A stretch of DNA of 13,600 bases, taken from assembly GCA_024409145.1 (NCBI GenBank), contig JAKSUF010000015.1, positions 1 to 13,600 on the forward strand, written 5' to 3'. Position 1 is the stretch's first letter, and each line of letters opens with the position of its first letter. Positions 1 to 5,805 of this stretch are shown here, one piece after another. Source of the DNA: an archaeon. GTDB lineage: Archaea > Methanobacteriota > Methanobacteria > Methanobacteriales > Methanobacteriaceae. Under the pieces are notes generated by a model. The model ran no database searches and was not told the origin of the DNA. It was given only the letters and a program-made list of their open reading frames with translations. The position numbers were made by a program, and so were the translations under genes.

Positions 1-93
1 GGAAATGACCTCGCCCTTCGAGATTTCCGCATTGACGGCCTTGAGCGGCGTCGCCTGCGGAAATTCCTTGCGCAGATGCTGAATCGAGATCAT
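1..93 (-). CDS. Amino-acid ABC transporter ATP-binding protein, N-terminal fragment
   Basis: Only the first 31 codons are in the window; the rest lies off the left edge. The peptide begins MISIQHLRKEF and continues through LKAVNAEISKGEVIS. That is the first beta-strands of an ABC ATPase of the polar amino-acid (GlnQ-like) type, ending just before the expected Walker A loop. The start is supported by an AAGGGAG ribosome site (104-110 on this strand) ten bases upstream of the ATG. Codons are rich in G and C, unlike every other gene here. It follows an amino-acid binding protein gene on the same strand, which is the usual transporter order, but the composition break between them argues that they do not belong to one genome. 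Family assignment is good; the substrate is not knowable from 31 residues. Confidence 0.7.
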   Translation of the reverse strand, partial: MISIQHLRKEFPQATPLKAVNAEISKGEVIS

Positions 94-170
94 GACAGCT
101 TCACTCCCTTCAGGATTCGGCGGTCCCGCCGCGGCTGAACCCGAACAGGGCGGCTTTTTTTGTAAGGGGG
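1..170. other. GC-rich foreign or chimeric segment
   Basis: About 59% G+C by direct count (100 of 170 bases), against an AT-dominated remainder in which the next 200 bases are nearly all A and T. The change is abrupt, around the T-run and G-run at 155-170. The segment holds the start of a GC-rich ABC ATPase gene. The likeliest explanation is a mis-joined contig end or sample contamination; a recent horizontal insertion is the alternative. It should not be used to infer the host's composition or gene content until the junction is confirmed by reads. Confidence 0.8.
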
Positions 171-205
171 AGAAAATTTTTATTAGTATATTAATTAGAA
201 CCATA

Positions 206-1273
206 TTAATATTTATCATAAGTTAATAATTGATTTATAATATTTAAATCTTTATAAGTATTTATTTTTTGTTTTGCTAATATATCATCTATTACTACTC
301 CATCTATCATTCCATTTTCTAAGTCTTTTAACATTTCATCATAGTCATCATAGTAAATATATTTTGCACCTTCAATATATAGTGTTGCGATATCTTCATA
401 AATTGATCCACCAATAACACCTATATTTTTATATTCTAAATCTTTTATCTTTTTTAATGCTTCTTGTTTTTGTTTTTTATTATCTGTATCATAATTTATT
501 ACTGCAATAACTCCTCCACTTTCATATGTTGGATTACTAAAATAATAAATTTCTTTTCTTTCATCTGTTATAGAAATACTAGAACATCTAATATCTAATT
601 TTTCTGATGGTTGCATTAACTCTTCGAATGTTAAAGTTTTAGTATCTAATGCATAACCATATTCCCTGCAGAAACGAATTACTAAATCTATTTCATATCC
701 TTCAATTTTGTTATCACTTAAAAAACAAAATGGTTTATTATTTACTTCTGCTCCTAGAATTATTTTACCATTTATATTTGGTAATTCTGTATAGTCTACA
801 TCAAGTAAATAATCTACTTTATCAAACCAATTTTTTTGTATTTGATTATATGTTCCATCTTTTTGAATCTTTAATAAGAATTCATTAAATTGTTGTTGTA
901 ATTTATAACCTTTTTGATTCTTATTAAATGCATAAGCAAAATTATCAATAGACATTTTCTTTTTAATGTATGTTAAATTTGTTTTTGTTTTCATTATTTC
1001 TTTTATTGATGGTTCATCAACTGCATATCCATCAATCTTATTACTAAGTAATGCTTCTGTTAATTCATCATAATCTTTAAATTGAATAATATTAACATAT
1101 GGAATAATTTCTTTAACCATATCAAAATAAATTGTTCCTTGTTGAACACCAATGGTTTTACCTTCAAGTTCTTCAAGCTTTACATATGTTGTATTTTCAG
1201 TTTTATAAAAACTATAGAATAAAATTAATAATACAACTACTAATCCAAATATCCCTATTAAAAATTTTTTCAT
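206..1273 (-). CDS. ABC transporter amino-acid binding protein, tandem SBP_bac_3 domains, C-terminally short
   Basis: Binds a small polar ligand, probably an amino acid, outside the membrane for an ABC importer. Residues 1-23 form one hydrophobic membrane anchor with no lipobox cysteine. Residues 33-151 are the second half of a family 3 solute-binding domain (EGKTIGVQQGT, then DGYAVDEP, ending KDGTYNQIQKNWF). A second domain starts near 168 (GKIILGAEVNNKPF, EGYEIDL, then SITDERKEIYYFSNPTYESG at 234-253). It breaks off at residue 355 (QLLTYDKY), just where the chain should return to lobe 1; about 40 residues and the final WF helix are missing. This half-plus-whole arrangement is known in binding proteins fused to a permease, and no permease domain is present here. 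A truncated gene or an error near the contig join is likely. The start has an AAGGA site eight bases upstream, and the promoter lies at 1304-1331. Confidence 0.75.
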   Translation of the reverse strand: MKKFLIGIFGLVVVLLILFYSFYKTENTTYVKLEELEGKTIGVQQGTIYFDMVKEIIPYVNIIQFKDYDELTEALLSNKIDGYAVDEPSIKEIMKTKTNLTYIKKKMSIDNFAYAFNKNQKGYKLQQQFNEFLLKIQKDGTYNQIQKNWFDKVDYLLDVDYTELPNINGKIILGAEVNNKPFCFLSDNKIEGYEIDLVIRFCREYGYALDTKTLTFEELMQPSEKLDIRCSSISITDERKEIYYFSNPTYESGGVIAVINYDTDNKKQKQEALKKIKDLEYKNIGVIGGSIYEDIATLYIEGAKYIYYDDYDEMLKDLENGMIDGVVIDDILAKQKINTYKDLNIINQLLTYDKY

Positions 1274-1303
1274 AAATATTTTCCTTTTATATTTATTAAA
1301 TAT

Positions 1304-1331
1304 ATTATAAATTAAATAATAATATTATCAA
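1304..1331 (-). promoter_or_regulatory. Promoter of the binding-protein gene
   Basis: Read on the minus strand: -35 TTGATA (1326-1331), 16-base spacer, -10 TATAAT (1304-1309), about 30 bases upstream of the start codon at 1273. It gives the binding-protein gene its own promoter, separate from the pilin-like genes that end at the 1390-1413 terminator. Confidence 0.55.
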
Positions 1332-1389
1332 TAATTTTCTTTAATGATATTTTTTATAAAAATTTTTTTATTATATAAATTATCGCATG

Positions 1390-1413
1390 AAAAAAGAACA
1401 TCATAAGATGTTC
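1390..1413 (-). terminator. Rho-independent terminator of the distal pilin-like gene
   Basis: Perfect 7-bp stem GAACATC/GATGTTC (1396-1402 with 1407-1413) and a four-base loop. On the minus strand it is followed by six T (1390-1395). It lies about 30 bases past the stop of the 1445-1783 gene. A weaker T-run on the other side might allow two-way function. Confidence 0.8.
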
Positions 1414-1444
1414 CTTTTTATATTATTATTTGTTTTGCATCATA

Positions 1445-1783
1445 TTAAGCTGCAGCACTTCCAAAAATGAAGCTTGCGATTAATGCTGCAAAAGCGATAA
1501 CTAATGTACCAATACCTACCCACATAAGTGAAGACATTGATGCCATTCTATCATCAGCTTTGTTTCTCTTCATAATGATTTCGAAACCGATCATTAATAC
1601 TGATCCGAAAATTAAGATAGCTGCGATTGGTTTAACAAATCCAGCGATTTTTCCCATAATTGTATCAGCTGCTGTGTTTTCTGTTGAGAAATCAGTTGTA
1701 TCAAAAGCTGTAGCGCTAACGTTTGAAGCTAATAAATACATGAAAGCTGTAGCTGAACTCATAATTTGTGTTAATTTCTTCAT
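1445..1783 (-). CDS. VirB2/TrbC-like small pilin or bitopic membrane protein, copy C
   Basis: 112 residues. Residues 1-26 look like a signal peptide, with cleavage after SNVSA or ATA (about residue 24 or 26). A short polar segment follows, then helix 1 (about 46-71), a basic/charged loop KRNKADDRM (72-80) and helix 2 (about 86-108). A cleaved leader plus two hydrophobic helices joined by a short cytoplasmic positive loop is the layout of VirB2/TrbC pilins of type IV secretion systems; I infer that family from layout only. 104 of 112 residues match the 2010-2348 copy, and all but two of the differences are in the leader. It has its own promoter (1809-1836), a strong GGGAGG site nine bases before the ATG, and its own terminator. 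No other secretion gene is in view. Alternatives: a holin-like or unknown surface protein. Confidence 0.7.
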   Translation of the reverse strand: MKKLTQIMSSATAFMYLLASNVSATAFDTTDFSTENTAADTIMGKIAGFVKPIAAILIFGSVLMIGFEIIMKRNKADDRMASMSSLMWVGIGTLVIAFAALIASFIFGSAAA

Positions 1784-1808
1784 AGTAGTATACCTCCCTT
1801 TGATTAAT

Positions 1809-1836
1809 ATTATATTACTAAAAAAGTATTAGTCAA
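1809..1836 (-). promoter_or_regulatory. Promoter of pilin-like gene copy C
   Basis: Minus strand: -35 TTGACT (1831-1836), 16-base spacer, -10 TATAAT (1809-1814). Transcription would begin about 18 bases before the start codon, leaving just enough leader for the strong ribosome site. The near-consensus elements suggest high expression independent of the upstream copies. Confidence 0.7.
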
Positions 1837-1952
1837 TTATTTGTGTACTATTTTATACATATTTTTATCTTAATTATCTTCGTATTTTTCTATGATTTAT
1901 ATATATTAATTTTATACTATTCTTAAATATTTTTTTATAAATTTTATTACAT

Positions 1953-1985
1953 AAAAAAATAAGAGCATTACTGCTCTTATTTTTA
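1953..1985 (-). terminator. Rho-independent terminator of pilin-like gene copy B
   Basis: Perfect 9-bp stem ATAAGAGCA/TGCTCTTAT (1959-1967 with 1972-1980) with a TTAC loop, flanked by A- and T-runs so that on the minus strand the stem is followed by six T. It lies 24 bases past the stop of the 2010-2348 gene and separates it from copy C, which has its own promoter. Confidence 0.8.
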
Positions 1986-2009
1986 TTTTCAATATTTTTT
2001 TCTTTCTTA

Positions 2010-2348
2010 TTAAGCTGCAGCGCTTCCGAAAATGAAGCTTGCAATTAATGCTGCGAAAGCGATAACTAATGTACCAATTCCTACCCACATAAGTGATGTC
2101 ATTGAGTTCATTCTGTCGTCTGCTTTGTTTCTCTTCATAATGATTTCGAATCCGATCATTAATACTGATCCGAAGATTAAGATTGCTGCGATTGGTTTAA
2201 CAAATCCAGCGATTTTTCCCATAATTGTATCTGCTGCTGTGTTTTCTGTTGAGAAATCTGTAGTATCAAAAGCTGTAGCGTTAACGTTTGTAGCTAATAA
2301 ATACATAAATGCTGTAGCAGATGCCATAATTTTAGATAATTTGTTCAT
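2010..2348 (-). CDS. VirB2/TrbC-like small pilin or bitopic membrane protein, copy B
   Basis: 112 residues, near-identical twin of the gene at 1445-1783: eight substitutions, of which six are in the leader (residues 1-23) and two (81 and 83) in or just after the loop between the helices. The predicted mature protein therefore differs at two positions only. It has the same leader, polar N-terminal segment (FDTTDFSTEN), two hydrophobic helices and charged loop KRNKADDRM. The start has a GGAGG site six bases upstream. It begins 53 bases after the 2402-2713 gene with no terminator or clear promoter between, so the two are probably co-transcribed from 2745-2774. Codons favour G and C more than nearby genes do, as expected of an abundant product. 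Function inferred from layout only. Confidence 0.7.
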   Translation of the reverse strand: MNKLSKIMASATAFMYLLATNVNATAFDTTDFSTENTAADTIMGKIAGFVKPIAAILIFGSVLMIGFEIIMKRNKADDRMNSMTSLMWVGIGTLVIAFAALIASFIFGSAAA

Positions 2349-2401
2349 GTAATACCTCCAAATAATAATATAAAAATTTTTTTCTTTATTTTAAATATGA
2401 A

Positions 2402-2713
2402 CTATTCAACAATATTTTCTACTAATTCAGCTGTTTGGTTTACTGTTCCTTCTTGTAAACTTCCAGCAATGTCATCAGCAACTCCAAAGATTAAGTTTGT
2501 AATAAATAAAGATCCTACAATGAAGATTGTTCCAATAGCTACATATAATAAAGACATAAGTGCATCTTTTCTTTTTCCATCATCTTTTCTATTCATAATG
2601 ATTTCAAATCCTGTAGTAATAATTGCTACGAATGTTACTATAATTGCTGCTGCAAGTACTAGTGGCCAGATTGTGTTTAAAATTGTAACTAGTGTGTTGT
2701 TTAAACTACTCAT
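2402..2713 (-). CDS. Two-helix membrane protein related to the pilin-like pair, no signal peptide (copy A)
   Basis: 103 residues. Helix 1 spans about 14-40, a charged loop NRKDDGKRKD about 41-50, helix 2 about 53-77. A polar, acidic tail of about 25 residues follows (ADDIAGSLQEG onward). It shares with the two copies downstream the junction motif GFEIIM followed by a K/R/D-rich loop and the pattern around YVAIGT, so it is a divergent paralogue. It has no leader peptide and carries a soluble tail they lack. This suggests a partner role, such as an assembly or minor subunit, rather than a third major pilin; that is inference. The ribosome site GGAGGGAGG lies six bases before the ATG and is among the strongest in the window. 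First gene of the cluster, transcribed away from rsmG. Confidence 0.65.
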   Translation of the reverse strand: MSSLNNTLVTILNTIWPLVLAAAIIVTFVAIITTGFEIIMNRKDDGKRKDALMSLLYVAIGTIFIVGSLFITNLIFGVADDIAGSLQEGTVNQTAELVENIVE

Positions 2714-2744
2714 CTTTATCCTCCCTCCTTAAAGTGTTAATATA

Positions 2745-2774
2745 ATTATACCATATTTTGTCAATTTAAGTCAA
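2745..2774 (-). promoter_or_regulatory. Promoter of the pilin-like cluster
   Basis: Minus strand: -35 TTGACT (2769-2774), 18-base spacer, extended -10 TGG-TATAAT (TATAAT at 2745-2750). It drives the 2402-2713 gene and, with no terminator between, probably the 2010-2348 gene. A second TTGACA lies inside the spacer (2761-2766 region) but is too close to the -10 to pair with it. Confidence 0.65.
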
Positions 2775-2820
2775 ACATTTTTGCAATTTTTCCTAGCATT
2801 TTTAATGACATTTATAAAAA

Positions 2821-2826
2821 TATAAT
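2821..2826 (+). promoter_or_regulatory. Probable -10 element of rsmG
   Basis: TATAAT at 2821-2826 puts the transcript start near 2833. That suits an ATG start at 2863 but not the GTG at 2836. No convincing -35 is seen, only T-rich sequence around 2798-2803. It lies back-to-back with the pilin-cluster promoter. Confidence 0.4.
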
Positions 2827-2862
2827 ATACAATATGTGTATTATATTATGAAAGGTAGAAAT

Positions 2863-3573
2863 ATGGAAGAGTTTATTAGAAATTTGTTTAAAAAATATGA
2901 TATTTTATTAAATGATGATCAAGTTAATATGTTTATTACTTATCTTAAAGAACTTAAGGAAGCCAATGAAAAATTCAACATTACAGCGATTACTGATGAT
3001 GAAGAAATTATCATTAAGCACTTTTTAGATTCTGCACTTCTTGGTAAACATTTTGATTTATCTAAAGTTGAAACAGTAATAGATGTAGGTACTGGCGGAG
3101 GTTTCCCTGGTATGCCTCTTAAAATTTGCTATCCTCATTTAAAAATTACACTTGTTGATTCTTTAAATAAACGTGTAAATTTCTTAAATGAACTTATTAG
3201 TAAATTAGGACTTAAAGATATTGAAGCTATTCACGCTAGATCTGAAGAACTTGGACAAAATGAAGATTTCCGTGAACATTATGATCTTGCTACATCAAGA
3301 GCAGTTGCATACTTAAATACTCTTTCAGAATATTGCATTCCTTTTGTTAAAAACGGCGGATACTTTATTCCTTTAAAGAAAGATGATCTTGATGAAGAAC
3401 TTGAAGTATCAACTAAAGCTGTTGAAACTCTTGGTGGAGAAATAGAAAAAGTTGAAAAATATAAATTAGATGAAATAGATATGAATCATTCTTTAGTATT
3501 TATTAAAAAAGTAAAACTAACAGATAAAAAATATCCAAGAAATAATAAACAAATATCTTCTAAACCTTTATAA
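2863..3573 (+). CDS. rsmG: 16S rRNA (guanine-527-N7)-methyltransferase RsmG
   Basis: Methylates N7 of G527 in the 530 loop of 16S rRNA using S-adenosylmethionine; older name GidB. About 236 residues from this start, the usual length. The SAM-binding motif VIDVGTGGGFPG sits at about residues 72-83, followed by ITLVDSLNKRVNFL (acidic end of strand 2) and the family's ATSRAVA segment. The C-terminal end is the typical KYPRN...KPL. An upstream GTG (2836) is also open, but the ATG at 2863 has an AAAGG site seven bases before it and matches the family N-terminus (MEEFIRNLF). As in many Bacillota it sits next to parA-parB, but here all three point towards dnaA. Confidence 0.95.
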   Translation: MEEFIRNLFKKYDILLNDDQVNMFITYLKELKEANEKFNITAITDDEEIIIKHFLDSALLGKHFDLSKVETVIDVGTGGGFPGMPLKICYPHLKITLVDSLNKRVNFLNELISKLGLKDIEAIHARSEELGQNEDFREHYDLATSRAVAYLNTLSEYCIPFVKNGGYFIPLKKDDLDEELEVSTKAVETLGGEIEKVEKYKLDEIDMNHSLVFIKKVKLTDKKYPRNNKQISSKPL

Positions 3574-3594
3574 ATAGAAGGATAGAAGAATAGT

Positions 3595-3617
3595 AATTAT
3601 TCAAAAAATAATTTTTT
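3595..3617 (+). terminator. Weak AT-only terminator after rsmG
   Basis: Stem AATTATT/AATAATT (3595-3601 with 3607-3613), five-base loop, overlapping a run of six T (3612-3617). The stem has no G-C pair, so termination would be leaky at best. Confidence 0.35.
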
Positions 3618-3635
3618 CTTACATTATATTTTATA

Positions 3636-3663
3636 TTGTTTTTTTAGAAATATTTGATATAAT
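3636..3663 (+). promoter_or_regulatory. Promoter of parA-parB
   Basis: -35 TTGTTT (3636-3641), 16-base spacer, extended -10 TGA-TATAAT (TATAAT at 3658-3663). The start point near 3670 leaves a leader of about 38 bases to the parA start. Confidence 0.6.
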
Positions 3664-3707
3664 GAACTAGAAATATAAGCACCTTTGTACTACTAGAAGA
3701 GGAAATT

Positions 3708-4511
3708 ATGAGAAATATAATTAATGTGAAAGTGAGAAAGAAGATGGGCAAAATTATTGCTATTTCTAATCAAAAAGGTGGTGTAGGAAAATCTACAACA
3801 ACTATTAACCTAGGAGCATGTCTTGCTGAATCAGGTAAACAAATATTAATAGTTGATTTAGATCCACAAGGTAACTCTACAACAGGTCTTGGTATTAGTA
3901 AATCTACTTTAGATAAGACTGTTTATGATTTATTACTTGGTGACGCTACTTTAAAAGAAGTAATTAAAACAACATCACAAGAAAGACTTTTATTATTACC
4001 TGCTAACATGAATCTTGCTGGTGCAGAAATAGAATTTGTAAATATCAAAGAAAGAGAACAACTATTAAAAAATATATTAAATCTTTTAAGAGATGATTTT
4101 GATTATATATTTATAGATTGTCCTCCATCATTAAATATGCTTACAATCAATGCTATGACAGCTGCAGATAGTGTTCTTATACCTATCCAAACTGAATTCT
4201 ATGCTATTGAAGGTTTAAGCCAACTTATTTATACAATGGATATGGTAAAACAAAGATTAAATCCTAACCTTACAGTTAACGGTGTTGTATTTACTATGTT
4301 TAATTCTAGCACTAACTTATCTCAACAAGTTGTTGAAAACGTTAAAGCTGGTCTTAACTACTATAAATATAAAACAGTTATTCCAAGAAGTGTTAGACTT
4401 GCTGAAGCACCAAGCTTTGGTTTACCTATAAATCTATATGAACATAACAGCAAGGCTTGTGAAGCATATCGTAATCTTGCTAAAGAATTTATTAAAGTAA
4501 CAAATGATTAA
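3708..4511 (+). CDS. parA: Chromosome partitioning ATPase ParA/Soj
   Basis: Deviant-Walker ATPase that binds DNA nonspecifically when ATP-bound and, with ParB at parS, separates newly copied origins. In Bacilli it can also modulate DnaA. Up to 267 residues. The ISNQKGGVGKST loop holds the signature lysine and Walker A (residues 20-30). DLDPQGNSTTGLG (51-62) and FIDCPPSL (135-142) follow, then RSVRLAEAPSFGLP near 228-240. The ATG at 3708 has AGAGG five bases upstream and adds twelve basic residues. The ATG at 3744 (MGKIIAISNQ) matches the usual family N-terminus but has only an A-rich sequence before it. I chose 3708 on the ribosome site; the start is uncertain. parB follows after 34 bases with no terminator, so they form one operon. 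Confidence 0.93.
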   Translation: MRNIINVKVRKKMGKIIAISNQKGGVGKSTTTINLGACLAESGKQILIVDLDPQGNSTTGLGISKSTLDKTVYDLLLGDATLKEVIKTTSQERLLLLPANMNLAGAEIEFVNIKEREQLLKNILNLLRDDFDYIFIDCPPSLNMLTINAMTAADSVLIPIQTEFYAIEGLSQLIYTMDMVKQRLNPNLTVNGVVFTMFNSSTNLSQQVVENVKAGLNYYKYKTVIPRSVRLAEAPSFGLPINLYEHNSKACEAYRNLAKEFIKVTND

Positions 4512-4545
4512 TTAAGAATAAAAATACAATTTTAAGGAGTTTATG

Positions 4546-5412
4546 ATGACAGTAAAAAGAGGACTTGGTATGGGTCTTAGTGATTTACTAGGTGCACCTG
4601 AATTACCATCAAATGTTGATAGTTCTAGTGAAAAAATCGAAATGATTAAAATTAGTAACATTAAACCTAATCCTAATCAACCAAGAAAATATTTTAATGA
4701 AGAAAAATTACAAGAATTATCTGAATCTATTAAAGAAAATGGAGTAATCCAACCTCTTATAGTTCAACAAGATGGTTCTAAATATATGATTATTGCAGGT
4801 GAAAGAAGATATAGAGCAAGTAAACTTGCTGGAGTATCAGAACTTCCTTGTATAGTTAAAAATTATACTGATGAAGAACTTATTAAAGTATCATTACTTG
4901 AAAACATTCAAAGAGAAGATTTAAATTCTATTGAAGAAGCTGAAACATATAAGAGTATCATTGAAGAATTCAACATTACTCAAGATAAATTAGCTGATCA
5001 ATTAGGTAAATCCAGAACATACATAACAAACTCACTAAGATTATTAAATCTTTCAGATCATGTTAAAAACCTTGTTATTAAAGGTGAATTAATGCATTCA
5101 GTAGCAAGAGCTTTAATAACATTAGATCATAAAGAACAAGATAAACTTGCAGATTTAATTATTAAAGAAGGATTTAATGCAAGACAAGTTGAAAAGTATC
5201 TATCAAGTAAAAAAGACGTAACTATTAAAAAATCAGAACCAAAGGTTTTACCACTAGAATATTCAAATATTGAAAGATCACTTAAAGAATTCTTTGGATC
5301 TAAAGTTAAATTAAGTCACAACGAAAAAGATAAAAAAGGTAAAATTGAAATTAATTACTTCTCAGATGACGATTTAGAAAGAATTTTAAACCTATTAAAC
5401 ATTAATTTATAA
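4546..5412 (+). CDS. parB: Chromosome partitioning protein ParB/Spo0J
   Basis: CTP-dependent DNA clamp that loads at parS and spreads along the origin region; it also activates the ParA ATPase. The N-terminus KRGLGMGLSDLLG is the ParA-stimulating segment. The N domain runs from about residue 30 with PNPNQPRKYF, the nucleotide-site motif AGERRYRASK (85-94) and ENIQREDLN. A helix-turn-helix region follows (about 144-169, QDKLADQLGKSRTYITNSL), then a C-terminal dimer domain. An adjacent ATG at 4543 is also possible, but the AAGGAG site (4534-4539) is six bases from 4546 and only three from 4543. Three candidate binding sites lie downstream at 10135, 10928 and 11522. A strong terminator follows at 5471-5508. 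Confidence 0.94.
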   Translation: MTVKRGLGMGLSDLLGAPELPSNVDSSSEKIEMIKISNIKPNPNQPRKYFNEEKLQELSESIKENGVIQPLIVQQDGSKYMIIAGERRYRASKLAGVSELPCIVKNYTDEELIKVSLLENIQREDLNSIEEAETYKSIIEEFNITQDKLADQLGKSRTYITNSLRLLNLSDHVKNLVIKGELMHSVARALITLDHKEQDKLADLIIKEGFNARQVEKYLSSKKDVTIKKSEPKVLPLEYSNIERSLKEFFGSKVKLSHNEKDKKGKIEINYFSDDDLERILNLLNINL

Positions 5413-5470
5413 TAAAAAGATTAATGTTAATATCTTAATCACTTAGAAAATTTAAAATAGTACAAATATA

Positions 5471-5508
5471 ATAACTTATGTAATTTGGTTTACATAAGTT
5501 ATTTTTTT
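5471..5508 (+). terminator. Rho-independent terminator after parB
   Basis: Perfect 13-bp stem ATAACTTATGTAA/TTACATAAGTTAT (5471-5483 with 5490-5502), six-base loop, then seven T. It isolates the parAB operon from the dnaA leader. A small ACCCA/TGGGT hairpin follows directly. Confidence 0.85.
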
Positions 5509-5536
5509 GACCCATTTTTGGGTTAAATTTACCAAG

Positions 5537-5784
5537 TTATCCACAATTAATCAATACTTTTTATACGATTATGTAATACCATTTTTTACATAAACAAATT
5601 TCGATTTTTCCTTGCATTTACCTATTTTATATGATATTATTTGATAGGAAAAAGGGTTAAAAATTAGGTAAGTTATCCACAACTTTATGTGAATAAATTG
5701 TGAATACCTGTGGATAGATTTACATAATCGTTTAAAATACAATGTTTTAGTTGTGAATAATAATTATAAACATTCTGTGTATAA
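5537..5784. other. oriC part 1: DnaA-box cluster in the dnaA leader
   Basis: The 393 bases between parB and dnaA hold seven matches to the DnaA box TTATNCACA. Perfect: 5537-5545 (+), 5673-5681 (+), 5688-5696 (-), 5752-5760 (-) and 5776-5784 (-). One mismatch: 5699-5707 (-) and 5709-5717 (-). Six of them pack into about 110 bases downstream of the predicted dnaA promoter. The two perfect plus-strand boxes are TTATCCACA, the strongest form. This is the upstream half of a bipartite origin and very probably also the site where DnaA represses its own transcription. Confidence 0.88.
5612..5640 (+). promoter_or_regulatory. dnaA: Promoter of dnaA
   Basis: -35 TTGCAT (5612-5617), 17-base spacer, extended -10 TGA-TATTAT (TATTAT at 5635-5640). 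The transcript would start near 5647 and have a leader of about 160 bases containing six DnaA boxes, so bound DnaA would obstruct initiation or elongation. Confidence 0.55.
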
Positions 5785-5790
5785 TTTTTG

Positions 5791-5796
5791 GGGAGG
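5791..5796 (+). promoter_or_regulatory. dnaA: Ribosome binding site fixing the dnaA TTG start
   Basis: GGGAGG, nine bases upstream of the TTG at 5806. The longer open frame from a TTG at 5788 would place this site inside the coding sequence, so 5806 is preferred. Confidence 0.75.
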
Positions 5797-5805
5797 TTAT
5801 TAAAG

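Noticed and set aside
128..161. GCCGC/GCGGC hairpin with a T-run in the GC-rich segment, terminator-like on the plus strand
   Set aside because: Only a 5-bp stem with a 17-base loop, no gene upstream to terminate, and it sits at the suspected artificial join.
110..205. Minus-strand frame through the join (ending TGA at 110-112), in phase with the binding protein, as a permease C-terminus
   Set aside because: Interrupted by two stops (206-208 and 194-196 region) and too short to recognise; the phase match has a one-in-three chance.
1467..2732. Plus-strand open frames opposite the three pilin-like genes
   Set aside because: Shadows of the minus-strand genes; no ribosome sites, and the minus frames have leaders, promoters and terminators.
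2836..2862. GTG start of rsmG at 2836
   Set aside because: No ribosome site before it and it lies at the predicted transcript start; the ATG at 2863 has AAAGG in place.
5788..5805. Upstream TTG start for dnaA at 5788
   Set aside because: It would translate through the GGGAGG ribosome site and add residues absent from the family; the TTG at 5806 fits.
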